From: a virus
DNA: 21,167 nucleotides
IMG/VR virus record: IMGVR_UViG_3300042543_000166
Coordinates: 1-21,167 of that record
Reading direction: 5' to 3' (one strand)
How positions within the stretch are numbered: position 1 is the stretch's first letter; each line of letters starts with the position of its first letter. Positions 1 through 6,035 of this stretch are shown in pieces. The position numbers were made by a program, and so were the translations under genes. Under the pieces are notes generated by a model. That model ran no database searches. It worked only from the letters and a program-made list of their open reading frames with translations, and had not been told where the DNA came from.

Positions 1-31
1 ATCAAAAAAGGAACATCTAAAAAGAATCCTT

Positions 32-289
32 TCATTTTGACTGGTTGAGTTTCTTTTTGGTGAGATAAATCCACAGTCGAATAGCGCCAACATATCTATC
101 ATATAGGTCTCGAATAGACAAATACTTTTTATTCAACTGCAATCGCATTTGATGATTTTCTTCTTCTAGTCTGGCGATAGTATATGCTGCCTTTCTTGTT
201 ACAGAATGACAATGGACTGAGTTGTGTTTCTCAACCCAGTCCGCAAGTTCATGTAGTTGTTGGATTAGTTCTTCGTGTTTGTCTCTCAT
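32..289 (-). CDS. Hypothetical 85-aa protein, helical
   Basis: The product has 85 residues. Its N-terminal half is rich in Glu, Leu and His, followed by a helical stretch (LEEENHQMRLQL, around residues 40-52) that could form a coiled coil, and a basic C-terminus. There is no signal peptide and no catalytic motif I recognise. The ATG at 289 has a GAGGAAGC ribosome site, and it overlaps the TGA of the upstream gene (ATGA), so the two are probably translationally coupled. It ends with TGA. The 31 bases before it hold no feature I can see. The function is unknown. Confidence 0.75.
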   Translation of the reverse strand: MRDKHEELIQQLHELADWVEKHNSVHCHSVTRKAAYTIARLEEENHQMRLQLNKKYLSIRDLYDRYVGAIRLWIYLTKKKLNQSK

Positions 290-912
290 GCTTCCTCAAT
301 CAACTTGATTAGATCGGCCGGCTTTGTCATGATAAACTTTTCATTGGAATACTTCTTAGTAATCTTGTCCAGAACTTTTTGTTTAGCCTTTGACTCAGCA
401 TCATTCTTGAGTTTGAAACATTCATCCTCAAGTTCTTTTATTCTGATCTGAAACTTATTGTCCTGATTAACACCAAAGTATAACTGAAATCCATTCCAGA
501 AATCACGAATGGCCTCGTCTCTACCAATTTCCAATGGAAATGTAATATCGCCTGTCTTTAGATTTAGAGTAATGACACCCTTATCAGTGGTGATAACAAA
601 GTTATTAGCATTTGGCGGATTGTTTATTGTAAAGGTGCCTGATTGTATCATGGGATTCGTAGGCATTTGACCTATACCGTTATACATGGAGTTTGGATAT
701 TGTAGTGGTGCGCCTATTGCTCCTACAGAAGCCATATTAGACATCTGAGACATTTTTAGAGCATTGTTGAGCGCCGCTTCTAGATCACCACCGCAGTTAT
801 CTATATCCATTCTATCAACAATAACACCAGAAATATGTCGATAGCAATCTGTCATAACATCGTATGACCACTCTCTTTGCTTCGGATTCGATGCGCTGTT
901 CAATACTGTCAT
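286..912 (-). CDS. Hypothetical 208-aa phage protein
   Basis: This 208-residue protein has three visible parts: a helical N-terminus, a low-complexity Met/Asn/Pro/Gly-rich linker (about residues 55-100), and a C-terminal region with a Thr/Ile-rich beta-like stretch followed by a lysine-rich helix (about 165-208). The linker suggests two folded parts joined flexibly. The ATG at 912 has a GAGGTGATAG ribosome site and overlaps the TAA of the upstream gene (TAATG). Its TGA overlaps the ATG of the next gene. I recognise no family and assign no function. The shared overlaps place it in one operon with the neighbouring small genes. Confidence 0.8.
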   Translation of the reverse strand: MTVLNSASNPKQREWSYDVMTDCYRHISGVIVDRMDIDNCGGDLEAALNNALKMSQMSNMASVGAIGAPLQYPNSMYNGIGQMPTNPMIQSGTFTINNPPNANNFVITTDKGVITLNLKTGDITFPLEIGRDEAIRDFWNGFQLYFGVNQDNKFQIRIKELEDECFKLKNDAESKAKQKVLDKITKKYSNEKFIMTKPADLIKLIEEA

Positions 913-1202
913 TATTCTATCACCTCAAATATATGCCAAACTAATGTGACCAAACGTGATTGTTGAACTGTGCCAACATATACATAATGCTTTTTCTCAT
1001 AGTCTTCCATTTCATATCCTGTACCAAAGACATGAAAGACATACTTGCGTTTCTCTTTCTTAGGATTAACAATAGCCCAGAGAACAGGAATGCTACCCTG
1101 CATCTGCAATGATAGAATCTGTGCGCCTCGAGGCATCTCAATTTCTGTAATCATATTATGATGTATTTCCGAACCGATCGGATACTTGTGGATCATTTTC
1201 AT
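912..1202 (-). CDS. Small conserved phage protein, resembles DUF7352
   Basis: The 96-residue product follows the pattern of a small beta-rich phage protein family: an opening 'KYPIG' strand, 'IEMPRGAQILSLQMQ' (about residues 20-35), 'VLWAIVNP' (40-47), a 'FHVFGTGYE' strand (55-65) and a closing 'LVWHIFEV' (85-95). From memory this matches the DUF7352 pattern, seen in many phages without a known role. The ATG at 1202 follows GGAG with 7-nt spacing and overlaps the upstream TAA by one base. An alternative start two codons in (MIHKYP) is possible. The family call is by recollection of the motif layout. Confidence 0.75.
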   Translation of the reverse strand: MKMIHKYPIGSEIHHNMITEIEMPRGAQILSLQMQGSIPVLWAIVNPKKEKRKYVFHVFGTGYEMEDYEKKHYVYVGTVQQSRLVTLVWHIFEVIE

Positions 1203-1336
1203 TATATAACTCCAATCATCATTTCACAGTCACTAGCAGGACAGTCAACGGAGCCGATGTAAGTGATAACATATTCACAACACCAATACTCACGATTGAC
1301 TCTCGCCAACTCAGACACATTAACAATATATATCAT
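1202..1336 (-). CDS. Small 44-aa protein with Cys-rich tail
   Basis: This 44-codon frame fills the gap between two genes exactly. Its ATG overlaps the TGA of the 1333-1719 gene (ATGA), and its TAA overlaps the ATG of the next gene (TAATG). The protein contains a WCCEY motif near residue 18 and a DCPASDC motif near residues 33-39, so it could bind a metal. The ribosome site is weak (AAGAAATCAGA), so translation probably depends on coupling to the upstream gene. I recognise no family. The two tight junctions are the main evidence that it is a gene. Confidence 0.65.
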   Translation of the reverse strand: MIYIVNVSELARVNREYWCCEYVITYIGSVDCPASDCEMMIGVI

Positions 1337-1719
1337 TCTGATTTCTTATAATGTTCGGAGCAAGTCCAGCGATAACTGCCATCTTTAGCTTCCCAACCAT
1401 TTCCTGCACCATTGAAACAACCTGGTTCATCGCACAAACTAAGGATCGGCTTGAGAACATCAATCTTTTCTTCTCTAACCTTTGCTCTAATGTTGTCAAT
1501 TCTCTCCATATCAAACTCATTGGAGATTTCCATACCGCCAGCTTCATATAGTGGCACATAGGCGTCAGGACCAAATCCTAGGCGATCATAGATTAGATAA
1601 CGATAAGAGCCGCCTTCTTTAGCATGTTCCACGATATGTTTCATTACCCATGCGGTAACAGCCAGTTTTGTTTCATATGAGCATTCTTCCACAAGGTCTT
1701 CTAGTGTTTTATCGCTCAT
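1333..1719 (-). CDS. Hypothetical 128-aa protein, possible zinc site
   Basis: The start at 1719 (MSDKTLEDLVEE) is preferred because GGAG lies 7 nt upstream; a longer frame reaches 1791 but has no such site. The N-terminal half is helical. The C-terminal part carries CDEPGC (about residues 95-100) and WTCSEHY (about 118-124), together a plausible Cys3His zinc site. The gene overlaps the preceding one by 11 nt and ends TGA inside ATGA of the following small gene. The function is unknown. I see no nuclease or enzyme motif. Confidence 0.8.
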   Translation of the reverse strand: MSDKTLEDLVEECSYETKLAVTAWVMKHIVEHAKEGGSYRYLIYDRLGFGPDAYVPLYEAGGMEISNEFDMERIDNIRAKVREEKIDVLKPILSLCDEPGCFNGAGNGWEAKDGSYRWTCSEHYKKSE

Positions 1720-1960
1720 TTTTATACTCCGATTTGACAAGTTTCTCACAACGCTTGCGCCAATCATTACGCTGCCACTGTGCCTTGTCATAAGATAGTT
1801 CGATATAATCGTCGGCGATAAACTTTACCAATTCCTCATACTTCTGTAGTCGCTCAACTTCTTTTTCTAACTGCTTTGCTACTAGCATAGCATCGGTAGT
1901 TTTAAATCGACCTTTACCATCAGGCTTAAATTGCTCTCGTAACATATCCCATGCTTTCAT
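1709..1960 (-). CDS. Hypothetical 83-aa charged helical protein
   Basis: The 83 residues are mostly charged and helical, with a heptad-like stretch (KQLEKEVERLQKYEELVKF, about residues 29-47) that could dimerise as a coiled coil. The C-terminus is basic. The ATG at 1960 has a GAGGTGATAGA ribosome site and overlaps the TGA of the deaminase gene (ATGA). Its TAA lies inside the next gene's start region. No domain is recognised. Confidence 0.75.
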   Translation of the reverse strand: MKAWDMLREQFKPDGKGRFKTTDAMLVAKQLEKEVERLQKYEELVKFIADDYIELSYDKAQWQRNDWRKRCEKLVKSEYKNER

Positions 1961-2367
1961 TCTATCACCTCATATCCTTCATCGCAAGTGTATATCGTTC
2001 GCTTTAGACCAAAGGCTGCTATAGCCCTTTCACAACCAGCACAAGGCTTTGCCAGACCCCACACAAACTTTTTGGTGAATGGCTTCTCTTTCTTTACTCG
2101 GGTAATATACAAGTCGCATTTAGAAAAATCGTCAACATCAATCTCACGGAGCGCATTCTTGATGGCATCAATCTCGCTGTGAAGGAAGATAGCATGTTCA
2201 TTCTTGGAATACTTCGCTTGGAGTGGATGCGATTTCATACTATTCATTCCAATGGAAATGATTTTGTTGTTCCAAACGACAGCGGCGGCAAACTTTTCCG
2301 TGGGGTTCGGATTAGCTGCCGCTATCTTTTCCAGAGTATGGAGAATGTTCTTATTGATCTTTCGCAT
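1957..2367 (-). CDS. Deoxycytidylate/cytidine deaminase-like protein
   Basis: This is probably a zinc-dependent deaminase of the CDA/dCMP deaminase superfamily, which in phages supplies dUMP for thymidylate synthesis. Counting from MRKINKN, the zinc and proton-shuttle motif HSE is at 63-65 and PCAGC is at 108-112, the H(A/S)E...PCxxC arrangement of the superfamily. The length (136 aa) fits a minimal dCMP or cytidine deaminase, but substrate cannot be decided. Two ATGs are in frame, at 2373 and 2367, and neither has a good Shine-Dalgarno. A promoter -10 (TATATT) sits directly upstream, so its transcript would start near 2367 and could be leaderless. I therefore favour 2367. Confidence 0.8.
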   Translation of the reverse strand: MRKINKNILHTLEKIAAANPNPTEKFAAAVVWNNKIISIGMNSMKSHPLQAKYSKNEHAIFLHSEIDAIKNALREIDVDDFSKCDLYITRVKKEKPFTKKFVWGLAKPCAGCERAIAAFGLKRTIYTCDEGYEVIE

Positions 2368-2373
2368 TCTCAT

Positions 2374-2402
2374 AATATATCACAAATGACTTAGGAAGTC
2401 AA
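2374..2402 (-). promoter_or_regulatory. Sigma70-like promoter for the deaminase gene
   Basis: On the minus strand TTGACT (2397-2402) is followed by a 17-bp spacer and TATATT (2374-2379). The -35 box overlaps the stop codon of the upstream gene. The expected start point is at or next to the ATG at 2367. Confidence 0.65.
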
Positions 2403-2605
2403 GTCTCTGTATTAGTCTCGGAATACTTGTCCCACTTTCCTATGGGACAAGAGGAACTTGGAAACATCGTTTTGCCTTTGAGAAAGCAACCACACTTCTT
2501 ACATACATAATACTGTTTTTCCAAATGCTCACATTGAACACATATATCCAATCGCTCTCTTGCCTTTTTGGCTCGTTCTGTCCATTTTGTTATAAGTTCA
2601 ACCAT
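2399..2605 (-). CDS. Small zinc-ribbon-like phage protein
   Basis: This 68-residue protein has a basic N-terminal helix and then paired cysteines: CVQC (about 22-25), CKKCGC (about 35-40) and a later Cys in SSSCPIGKW (about 53). The spacing suggests a zinc ribbon or knuckle; similar small Cys-rich proteins ending in 'CPxGKW' are common in phages without a known role. The ATG at 2605 has AGGA about 8 nt upstream. It ends with TGA inside the following gene's promoter. It could bind nucleic acid or protein. Confidence 0.75.
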   Translation of the reverse strand: MVELITKWTERAKKARERLDICVQCEHLEKQYYVCKKCGCFLKGKTMFPSSSCPIGKWDKYSETNTET

Positions 2606-2620
2606 AGTGTTTATCCTATA

Positions 2621-2650
2621 AGAAAGGGTGGAGATTTCTCCCCACCCCCT
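2621..2650 (-). terminator. Rho-independent terminator-like hairpin
   Basis: On the minus strand, just after the peptidase stop codon, GGGTGG...CCACCC forms a GC-rich stem with a small GG bulge and an AAAT loop, followed by TTTCTTAT. It lies between the 2656-3156 gene and the next gene's ribosome site. Confidence 0.6.
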
Positions 2651-2655
2651 ATATA

Positions 2656-3156
2656 TTATCTTTGAATGTGTATATGGTCAAAGTGACCTGCTACCTTCCA
2701 AAGGACAGTATAACCTGCCGCTCTGGCTCTCGCAGCCAAGGCATCAAACCTCGATCTTGTAGAACGATTAGATGCCTCTCTAACACCACGACCTATGTTA
2801 ATATCGATAGCACGACCAGCATAGTGGGCCCAGCCATGATGAACTGGATGAACCCCTCCAAAAGCAGGATGTTCCGACACACGGAAACCAGAATGTTGAA
2901 GCATTCTTCCGTATGCGACAATAGATGCCGAAGCACCTTTGTTTCTTCCTCTACCTGCATAGTGGGTGTTGTGATGTCTCGAAGCAAGTCTGGCACGACC
3001 ATGGAGTCTAGGCATTACGCTCCAGTTTCCATTAGAAGTGCCGAGAATAGAGTCTATTAGATTAGGCTCTATTGCTTCGTTTGAATATTGATTTCTTGCC
3101 TCAGCGATACCGCTAAGAGCAAGTACCGTAATGAAAGCAAATAAAATCTTCTTCAT
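2656..3156 (-). CDS. Exported M15-type peptidase (D-Ala-D-Ala carboxypeptidase-like)
   Basis: The 166-residue protein begins with a clear signal peptide (MKKILFAFITVLALSGIAEA, cleavage near residue 20). The C-terminal half carries the M15/hedgehog-type zinc motif: H111-x6-D118 in 'HYAGRAIDIN', then GHFDHIHI at 157-164, supplying H161 and/or H163. This family cleaves peptide bonds in peptidoglycan stem peptides. An exported phage version would act in the periplasm, in lysis or wall remodelling. The middle is rich in Arg, His and Gly. The ATG at 3156 has AAGG 7 nt upstream. A structured leader of about 190 nt lies upstream and a terminator lies downstream, so it may be a single-gene unit. Confidence 0.8.
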   Translation of the reverse strand: MKKILFAFITVLALSGIAEARNQYSNEAIEPNLIDSILGTSNGNWSVMPRLHGRARLASRHHNTHYAGRGRNKGASASIVAYGRMLQHSGFRVSEHPAFGGVHPVHHGWAHYAGRAIDINIGRGVREASNRSTRSRFDALAARARAAGYTVLWKVAGHFDHIHIQR

Positions 3157-3240
3157 AGTAGTACCTTTCTGTTATATACGACCACGCACAATCACACGAT
3201 AACGAAAGATTAAGGAAATGTGAGATTGATTTGGCGAGTG

Positions 3241-3297
3241 CCGACGAGGTCGTAGGAGTTGATTGTCGGTGCTGGTACATTCGCAGTCACCGACAGG
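3241..3297 (-). promoter_or_regulatory. Structured leader with mutually exclusive stems
   Basis: On the minus strand TGTCGGTG (near 3297) can pair with CACCGACA (near 3265), an 8-bp stem. The same CACCGAC can instead pair with a downstream GTCGG (near 3242), which also forms CGAC-CTC-GTCG. Such either/or pairing upstream of the peptidase gene resembles an attenuator or riboregulator. No known riboswitch class is recognised. Confidence 0.35.
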
Positions 3298-3301
3298 TAA
3301 A

Positions 3302-3326
3302 CGCTAGGCAATATGACTGCCTAGCG
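3302..3326 (-). terminator. 9-bp perfect hairpin after the YkuK-like gene
   Basis: CGCTAGGCA and TGCCTAGCG form a perfect 9-bp stem with a 7-nt loop, followed on the minus strand by TTTACC. It sits 19 nt after the YkuK-like stop codon. The U-tract is short, so it may be a weak terminator or a 3'-end stabiliser. Confidence 0.5.
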
Positions 3327-3344
3327 AATAAGTATTTAGTAAAT

Positions 3345-3809
3345 CTATAGGCTTGGGAATTTATCAGCAGCAATAGAAGCTGCCCACGCCTCCGGCTTAA
3401 CTCTAGGAGTTACACCAGTCATACCACGAATATAGCCAACTGCTTCACTGATAACACAGGAAGAACCGTGCTTGTGGTTTGGATTGATATCGATATGAAC
3501 TTCACAAGTCCTATCACCAATAGCATCTGCTAGGTCTAGATACAGTTGTGCTGCCTTCATAACTTCATTCATCAATCGCATACGAGGCTTATCTTTAGCC
3601 TGATCATAATCACGTTCGGTTGTAATCTCACCAAAGACTTTAGCACCATGCTTACCGTCTTTATGAATAACCACAACGACTGCATAATCCGCAAACCAGA
3701 CTCCGCCTCGTCTATGTCTTTCAGAGTCAGAACCAATATAAATCTTGGTTGAGTCCGAAGAGTTTTCAATAAAATCTCTTACTTCGTCCAAGTCTAGTCT
3801 GCGTCTCAT
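3345..3809 (-). CDS. YkuK-like (DUF458) RNase H-fold protein
   Basis: The 154-residue protein matches the predicted RNase H-like YkuK/DUF458 family. It has 'KIYIGSDSERHR' (about 21-32) as the first strand with an acidic residue, a hydrophobic beta stretch 'ADYAVVVVIHKDG' (40-52), a central helix with Arg/Lys residues, 'HIDINPNHKHGSS' (about 104-116) and a C-terminal 'GYIRGMTGVTPRVKPEAWAAS' segment (about 125-145). The conserved acids D28 and D106 could be metal ligands of a nuclease. The biological role of this family is poorly known. The ATG at 3809 follows AAGGG with good spacing. It ends in TAG, which the suppressor tRNA encoded here could misread; readthrough would add only three residues before TAA. 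Confidence 0.75.
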   Translation of the reverse strand: MRRRLDLDEVRDFIENSSDSTKIYIGSDSERHRRGGVWFADYAVVVVIHKDGKHGAKVFGEITTERDYDQAKDKPRMRLMNEVMKAAQLYLDLADAIGDRTCEVHIDINPNHKHGSSCVISEAVGYIRGMTGVTPRVKPEAWAASIAADKFPSL

Positions 3810-3810
3810 T

Positions 3811-4158
3811 TTAGTCCCTTTCTAAGTATCGCTCCCTAATAGATTGTGGAGAGAAAAAATCATTAACTGTTTGTAATACTGTTTCGGTTGAATATGGCTT
3901 ACATGAAAAAACATCGAGATAAAAGTTACCTGAGTCGTCACAAAAATGGGCACAGATATTAGATGTTTCAATCAACTGTACCAATGTGTATCCTTGCTTA
4001 TCATCTTCACCAAAGTGAATGATTTGCGGTTCACCATATGCAACCATACCAATACGTTCTACTAATGTTTTGGCAAATGCGGCGATGTTCTGTGCATCGG
4101 TGATTTTTGTTTTGTCCGCTTCATAACAATCTAGAATAAGATGATAACCCCATGACAT
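3811..4158 (-). CDS. S-adenosylmethionine decarboxylase-like (SpeD/SpeH family) protein
   Basis: This is a 115-residue homologue of small bacterial AdoMet decarboxylases, pyruvoyl enzymes of spermidine synthesis. 'GYHLILDCYEADK' at 4-16 matches the family start. 'LIETSNICAHF' at 62-72 matches the self-cleavage region and 'YLDVFSCKPY' at 80-89 the catalytic-Cys strand. Using the Thermotoga enzyme as guide (Ser63, His68, Cys83), S66, H71 and C86 keep exactly the family spacing. The residue before the cleavage serine is Thr instead of Glu, and the one after it is Asn instead of His. Some SpeD homologues decarboxylate ornithine or arginine, so substrate is uncertain. The start at 4158 lies 4 nt after the upstream stop with AAGGA further up; the 28 codons upstream of it overlap the preceding gene. 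Confidence 0.7.
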   Translation of the reverse strand: MSWGYHLILDCYEADKTKITDAQNIAAFAKTLVERIGMVAYGEPQIIHFGEDDKQGYTLVQLIETSNICAHFCDDSGNFYLDVFSCKPYSTETVLQTVNDFFSPQSIRERYLERD

Positions 4159-4162
4159 TTCT

Positions 4163-4519
4163 TTAGATATCCTTCTGCTTGCCCTTTTGCTTCTCATAAG
4201 CACTGACCAATGCTTGAAGCGTATCAGGATTATATGTAACATCGTTCATCATGGCAAGCAAACAAGACTTGTCATCTGTCTGTGCCGTGATAGCAATACT
4301 TGTGCCTGAAATCCAGATTGTCTCAACAACCTTACTATCGTTTGTCATATTCAATAGATGAAAGAAACCCTTTTCATTCATCTTCTTAGCAACGTCTTCG
4401 GTCTTTTCACAGACTAACTTTTCATTCTTGGCAGGTGTTTCAGCATGAGCATGATTTACATACTGAAAGAAAGCGGAACCAAGAATCAATCCAACGATAG
4501 CAATAATAACATGTCTCAT
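4163..4519 (-). CDS. Exported 118-aa protein of unknown function
   Basis: The start at 4519 is chosen for its GGAG ribosome site 6 nt upstream. The N-terminus (MRHVIIAIVGLILGSAFF) is a signal peptide or single membrane anchor, with a possible cleavage site after AHA at about residue 26. The mature part has two Cys (in KLVCEKT and KSCLLAM) that could form a disulfide, and a lysine-rich tail. The gene starts immediately after the upstream TAA, and its own TAA is 4 nt before the SpeD-like ATG, so the three are co-translated. No known domain is seen. Confidence 0.75.
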   Translation of the reverse strand: MRHVIIAIVGLILGSAFFQYVNHAHAETPAKNEKLVCEKTEDVAKKMNEKGFFHLLNMTNDSKVVETIWISGTSIAITAQTDDKSCLLAMMNDVTYNPDTLQALVSAYEKQKGKQKDI

Positions 4520-4520
4520 T

Positions 4521-4817
4521 TTAATCTCCGTAGTCAAGATGAATCATATTCTGATAAGACATTAACGGAGGAGCATCTGCCGTTTTGTTCTTAACTTTTA
4601 GAATATACTTTTTGGCTTGTTCCGTTAGAAGACGATCAAAGTCGCTCTCTATGTGAATACCCTGTGTCACATTGATATCATTATAATACTTAGCACCAAA
4701 CGCATTTAGAAATTTGGCAGTTGCTTCATTTTTATCTTTAGCATCTAGAATCATGATTGCTCTAGTATGTCCAGAAGAACTAGAAGCACGATCCATTGTT
4801 ACTGTGTAATAGCACAT
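4521..4817 (-). CDS. Hypothetical 98-aa protein
   Basis: The 98-residue product starts MCYYTVTMDRAS and looks like a small mixed alpha/beta cytoplasmic protein. 'AIMILDAKDKNEATAKFLNAFG' (about 20-41) resembles a strand followed by a helix. It has a near-perfect ribosome site, AGGAGG, with 6-nt spacing before the ATG at 4817, which predicts strong translation. TAA lies next to the downstream gene's ribosome site. I recognise no family. Confidence 0.75.
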   Translation of the reverse strand: MCYYTVTMDRASSSSGHTRAIMILDAKDKNEATAKFLNAFGAKYYNDINVTQGIHIESDFDRLLTEQAKKYILKVKNKTADAPPLMSYQNMIHLDYGD

Positions 4818-4838
4818 ACTCTTCCTCCTATTGTGTTA

Positions 4839-5171
4839 TTACCAACCAAAGATATCGTCTTCCTCATATACCCGAGCACCCGGACTATTCTTAATGATAA
4901 TCTGCTTTCTAACAGTTGGACGATAGGCAGGCGCAGCATACACAGGAGCATATCCATAACCACCATAAGGATAAGAGTTAGCAATAGCGGCAGCACCAAT
5001 AGCAGCCGAAGCAATACCAATACCAGCAATAGCGGCACTGTAACCAAATCCAGCACCATAACCCCAACCAAGACCACCATATCCCCAAGGAATAAACTGT
5101 GCTTTGGCAGGTGATGCAACGGCAAAAGAAAGACTAAGAGCGGTAAGCAAGGCAAGAAACTTGTTTCTCAT
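4839..5171 (-). CDS. Exported Gly/Ala/Tyr-rich 110-aa protein
   Basis: From the start at 5171 (GGAG, 6-nt spacing) the protein opens with a typical signal peptide (MRNKFLALLTALSLSFAVAS, cleavage near ASPAKA). The mature part is low complexity: Gly/Trp/Tyr repeats (GYGGLGWGYGAGFG), an Ala/Ile-rich hydrophobic stretch (about 55-75) that might insert in a membrane, a second Tyr/Gly/Pro stretch, and a charged end (YEEDDIFGW). Such composition is common in small envelope or surface proteins. No enzymatic motif is visible. Its phage role is unknown. The terminator-like hairpin at 5192-5212 lies in its leader. Confidence 0.75.
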   Translation of the reverse strand: MRNKFLALLTALSLSFAVASPAKAQFIPWGYGGLGWGYGAGFGYSAAIAGIGIASAAIGAAAIANSYPYGGYGYAPVYAAPAYRPTVRKQIIIKNSPGARVYEEDDIFGW

Positions 5172-5184
5172 TTTAAACTCCATA

Positions 5185-5212
5185 GAGAGAAGTGACCCCA
5201 TTGCGGGGCCAC
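5185..5212 (-). terminator. Hairpin between two exported-protein genes
   Basis: GTGGCCCC and GGGGTCAC form an 8-bp stem (one G-U) with loop GCAAT, followed on the minus strand by TTCTCTC. It lies after the 5230-5418 gene and just before the next gene's ribosome site, so it may be a partial terminator. Confidence 0.5.
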
Positions 5213-5229
5213 CGTTGTAGAACTATTTA

Positions 5230-5418
5230 TTACTTTCGTGTGGTGAGTTCCACGATCCTCTGATTGACCTTCTGATTATCGGTCTTGCCGAAATTAGTTG
5301 GTCGCTTTGGAGGAAGTGGAGCCTCTACATACTTGGTAATAGGCGGTGCGATAACATCGCCCGCATATGCTGTGCCACCAATTAGCATGGCAGCGAATGC
5401 GATTGAAATAGTCTTCAT
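5230..5418 (-). CDS. Small exported 62-aa protein
   Basis: The protein begins with a signal peptide (MKTISIAFAAMLIGGTAYA, likely cut before GDV at residue 20). The 43-residue mature part is Pro-rich at first (APPITKYVEAPLPPKRP) and then polar and basic. It ends with TAA. The ATG at 5418 follows AAGGAAAAAGT. A good promoter sits about 60 nt upstream, with a perfect hairpin at the predicted 5' end of the message, so it is likely well expressed. The function is unknown. Confidence 0.75.
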   Translation of the reverse strand: MKTISIAFAAMLIGGTAYAGDVIAPPITKYVEAPLPPKRPTNFGKTDNQKVNQRIVELTTRK

Positions 5419-5451
5419 ACTTTTTCCTTCCTAAAGTTAGCGAAGTTAAAC

Positions 5452-5470
5452 GATGCTGCGGTGCAGCATC
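5452..5470 (-). promoter_or_regulatory. Perfect 5'-end hairpin of mRNA leader
   Basis: GATGCTGC and GCAGCATC form an 8-bp perfect stem around a 3-nt loop. The predicted start of the promoter at 5475-5503 falls at the beginning of this stem, so the message would begin with a hairpin, an arrangement known to protect mRNAs from decay. Confidence 0.5.
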
Positions 5471-5474
5471 TATA

Positions 5475-5503
5475 AGTATATAGTCAAAGGACATTCTTGT
5501 CAA
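5475..5503 (-). promoter_or_regulatory. Sigma70-like promoter
   Basis: Minus strand TTGACA (5498-5503), 17-bp spacer, TATACT (5475-5480). It lies within the last codons of the 5484-5747 gene and drives the small exported-protein gene at 5230-5418. Confidence 0.7.
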
Positions 5504-5747
5504 GATGTTCTGAGAAAAATTGTTTTAGAATGATACCAAATTGTTTGTCTGCCATCATAGTATCATTCCAGAGAATGAAGTCCTGATAAAGATTGTGGAT
5601 GTCGTCCACAATTGCTTCATTTTGCATAGTCGCTTCATCACGACTGATGACACTAAATCCACGATCCTCAATTTCATCAATCAATTCATCTGTGTCAATG
5701 TCTTCCAGATCAACATCAACCTGAACTTCCGTGGTGATGGTAGGCAT
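5484..5747 (-). CDS. Acidic 87-aa protein of unknown function
   Basis: The start at 5747 (MPTITTEVQVDVD) follows GGAG with good spacing; five extra codons upstream are in frame but lack a site. The N-terminal half is strongly acidic (VDLEDIDTDELIDEIEDRG), and the rest is helical. An acidic protein of this size could mimic DNA or bind a host protein, but no family is recognised. Its 3' end overlaps the -35 box and spacer of the next promoter. It has its own promoter at 5775-5803. Confidence 0.75.
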   Translation of the reverse strand: MPTITTEVQVDVDLEDIDTDELIDEIEDRGFSVISRDEATMQNEAIVDDIHNLYQDFILWNDTMMADKQFGIILKQFFSEHLDKNVL

Positions 5748-5774
5748 TCCATTTCTCCTCATTCATTATGTCTA

Positions 5775-5803
5775 ATAATAGCACATTGGAATGGAAATGT
5801 CAA
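5775..5803 (-). promoter_or_regulatory. Sigma70-like promoter, member of a repeated family
   Basis: Minus strand TTGACA (5798-5803), 17-bp spacer ending AATGTGC, TATTAT (5775-5780). The spacer end, -10 and downstream AGACATAATGA are nearly the same as in the promoter at 7615-7643. Confidence 0.75.
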
Positions 5804-5806
5804 GTC

Positions 5807-6007
5807 TTATTTCATCTTGGAAATCTTGTCGAGGATTGTTTCCCCTTCCACTAATTCCGTAAGACGTTTGACTTCGGAATGACAAATCGCCTTAGACGGG
5901 TCCTTCCAATCAAATTCGTAGGACAGTCTAAGGCGTTCTCGCCATTCTTTAAGTTCTTTTGCTAGTGCTTGTTTTTCTTTTAGAACATTAAAATCTACTA
6001 CGGACAT
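5807..6007 (-). CDS. Hypothetical 66-aa helical protein
   Basis: The ATG at 6007 is preferred over the one at 6022 because GGAGGTGATTGCC lies directly before it, whereas the upstream ATG sits inside that ribosome site. The protein is charged and helical (LKEKQALAKELKEWRERLRL, about 9-28), with the second half also Lys/Glu-rich. It ends with TAA just upstream of the next promoter. No family is recognised. Confidence 0.75.
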   Translation of the reverse strand: MSVVDFNVLKEKQALAKELKEWRERLRLSYEFDWKDPSKAICHSEVKRLTELVEGETILDKISKMK

Positions 6008-6035
6008 GGCAATCACCTCCATAGTATTATATAGT

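Noticed and set aside
2662-3060. 132-aa plus-strand frame opposite the M15-like peptidase
   Set aside because: The minus-strand frame has a signal peptide, zinc motifs, ribosome site and terminator. The plus-strand frame is its shadow.
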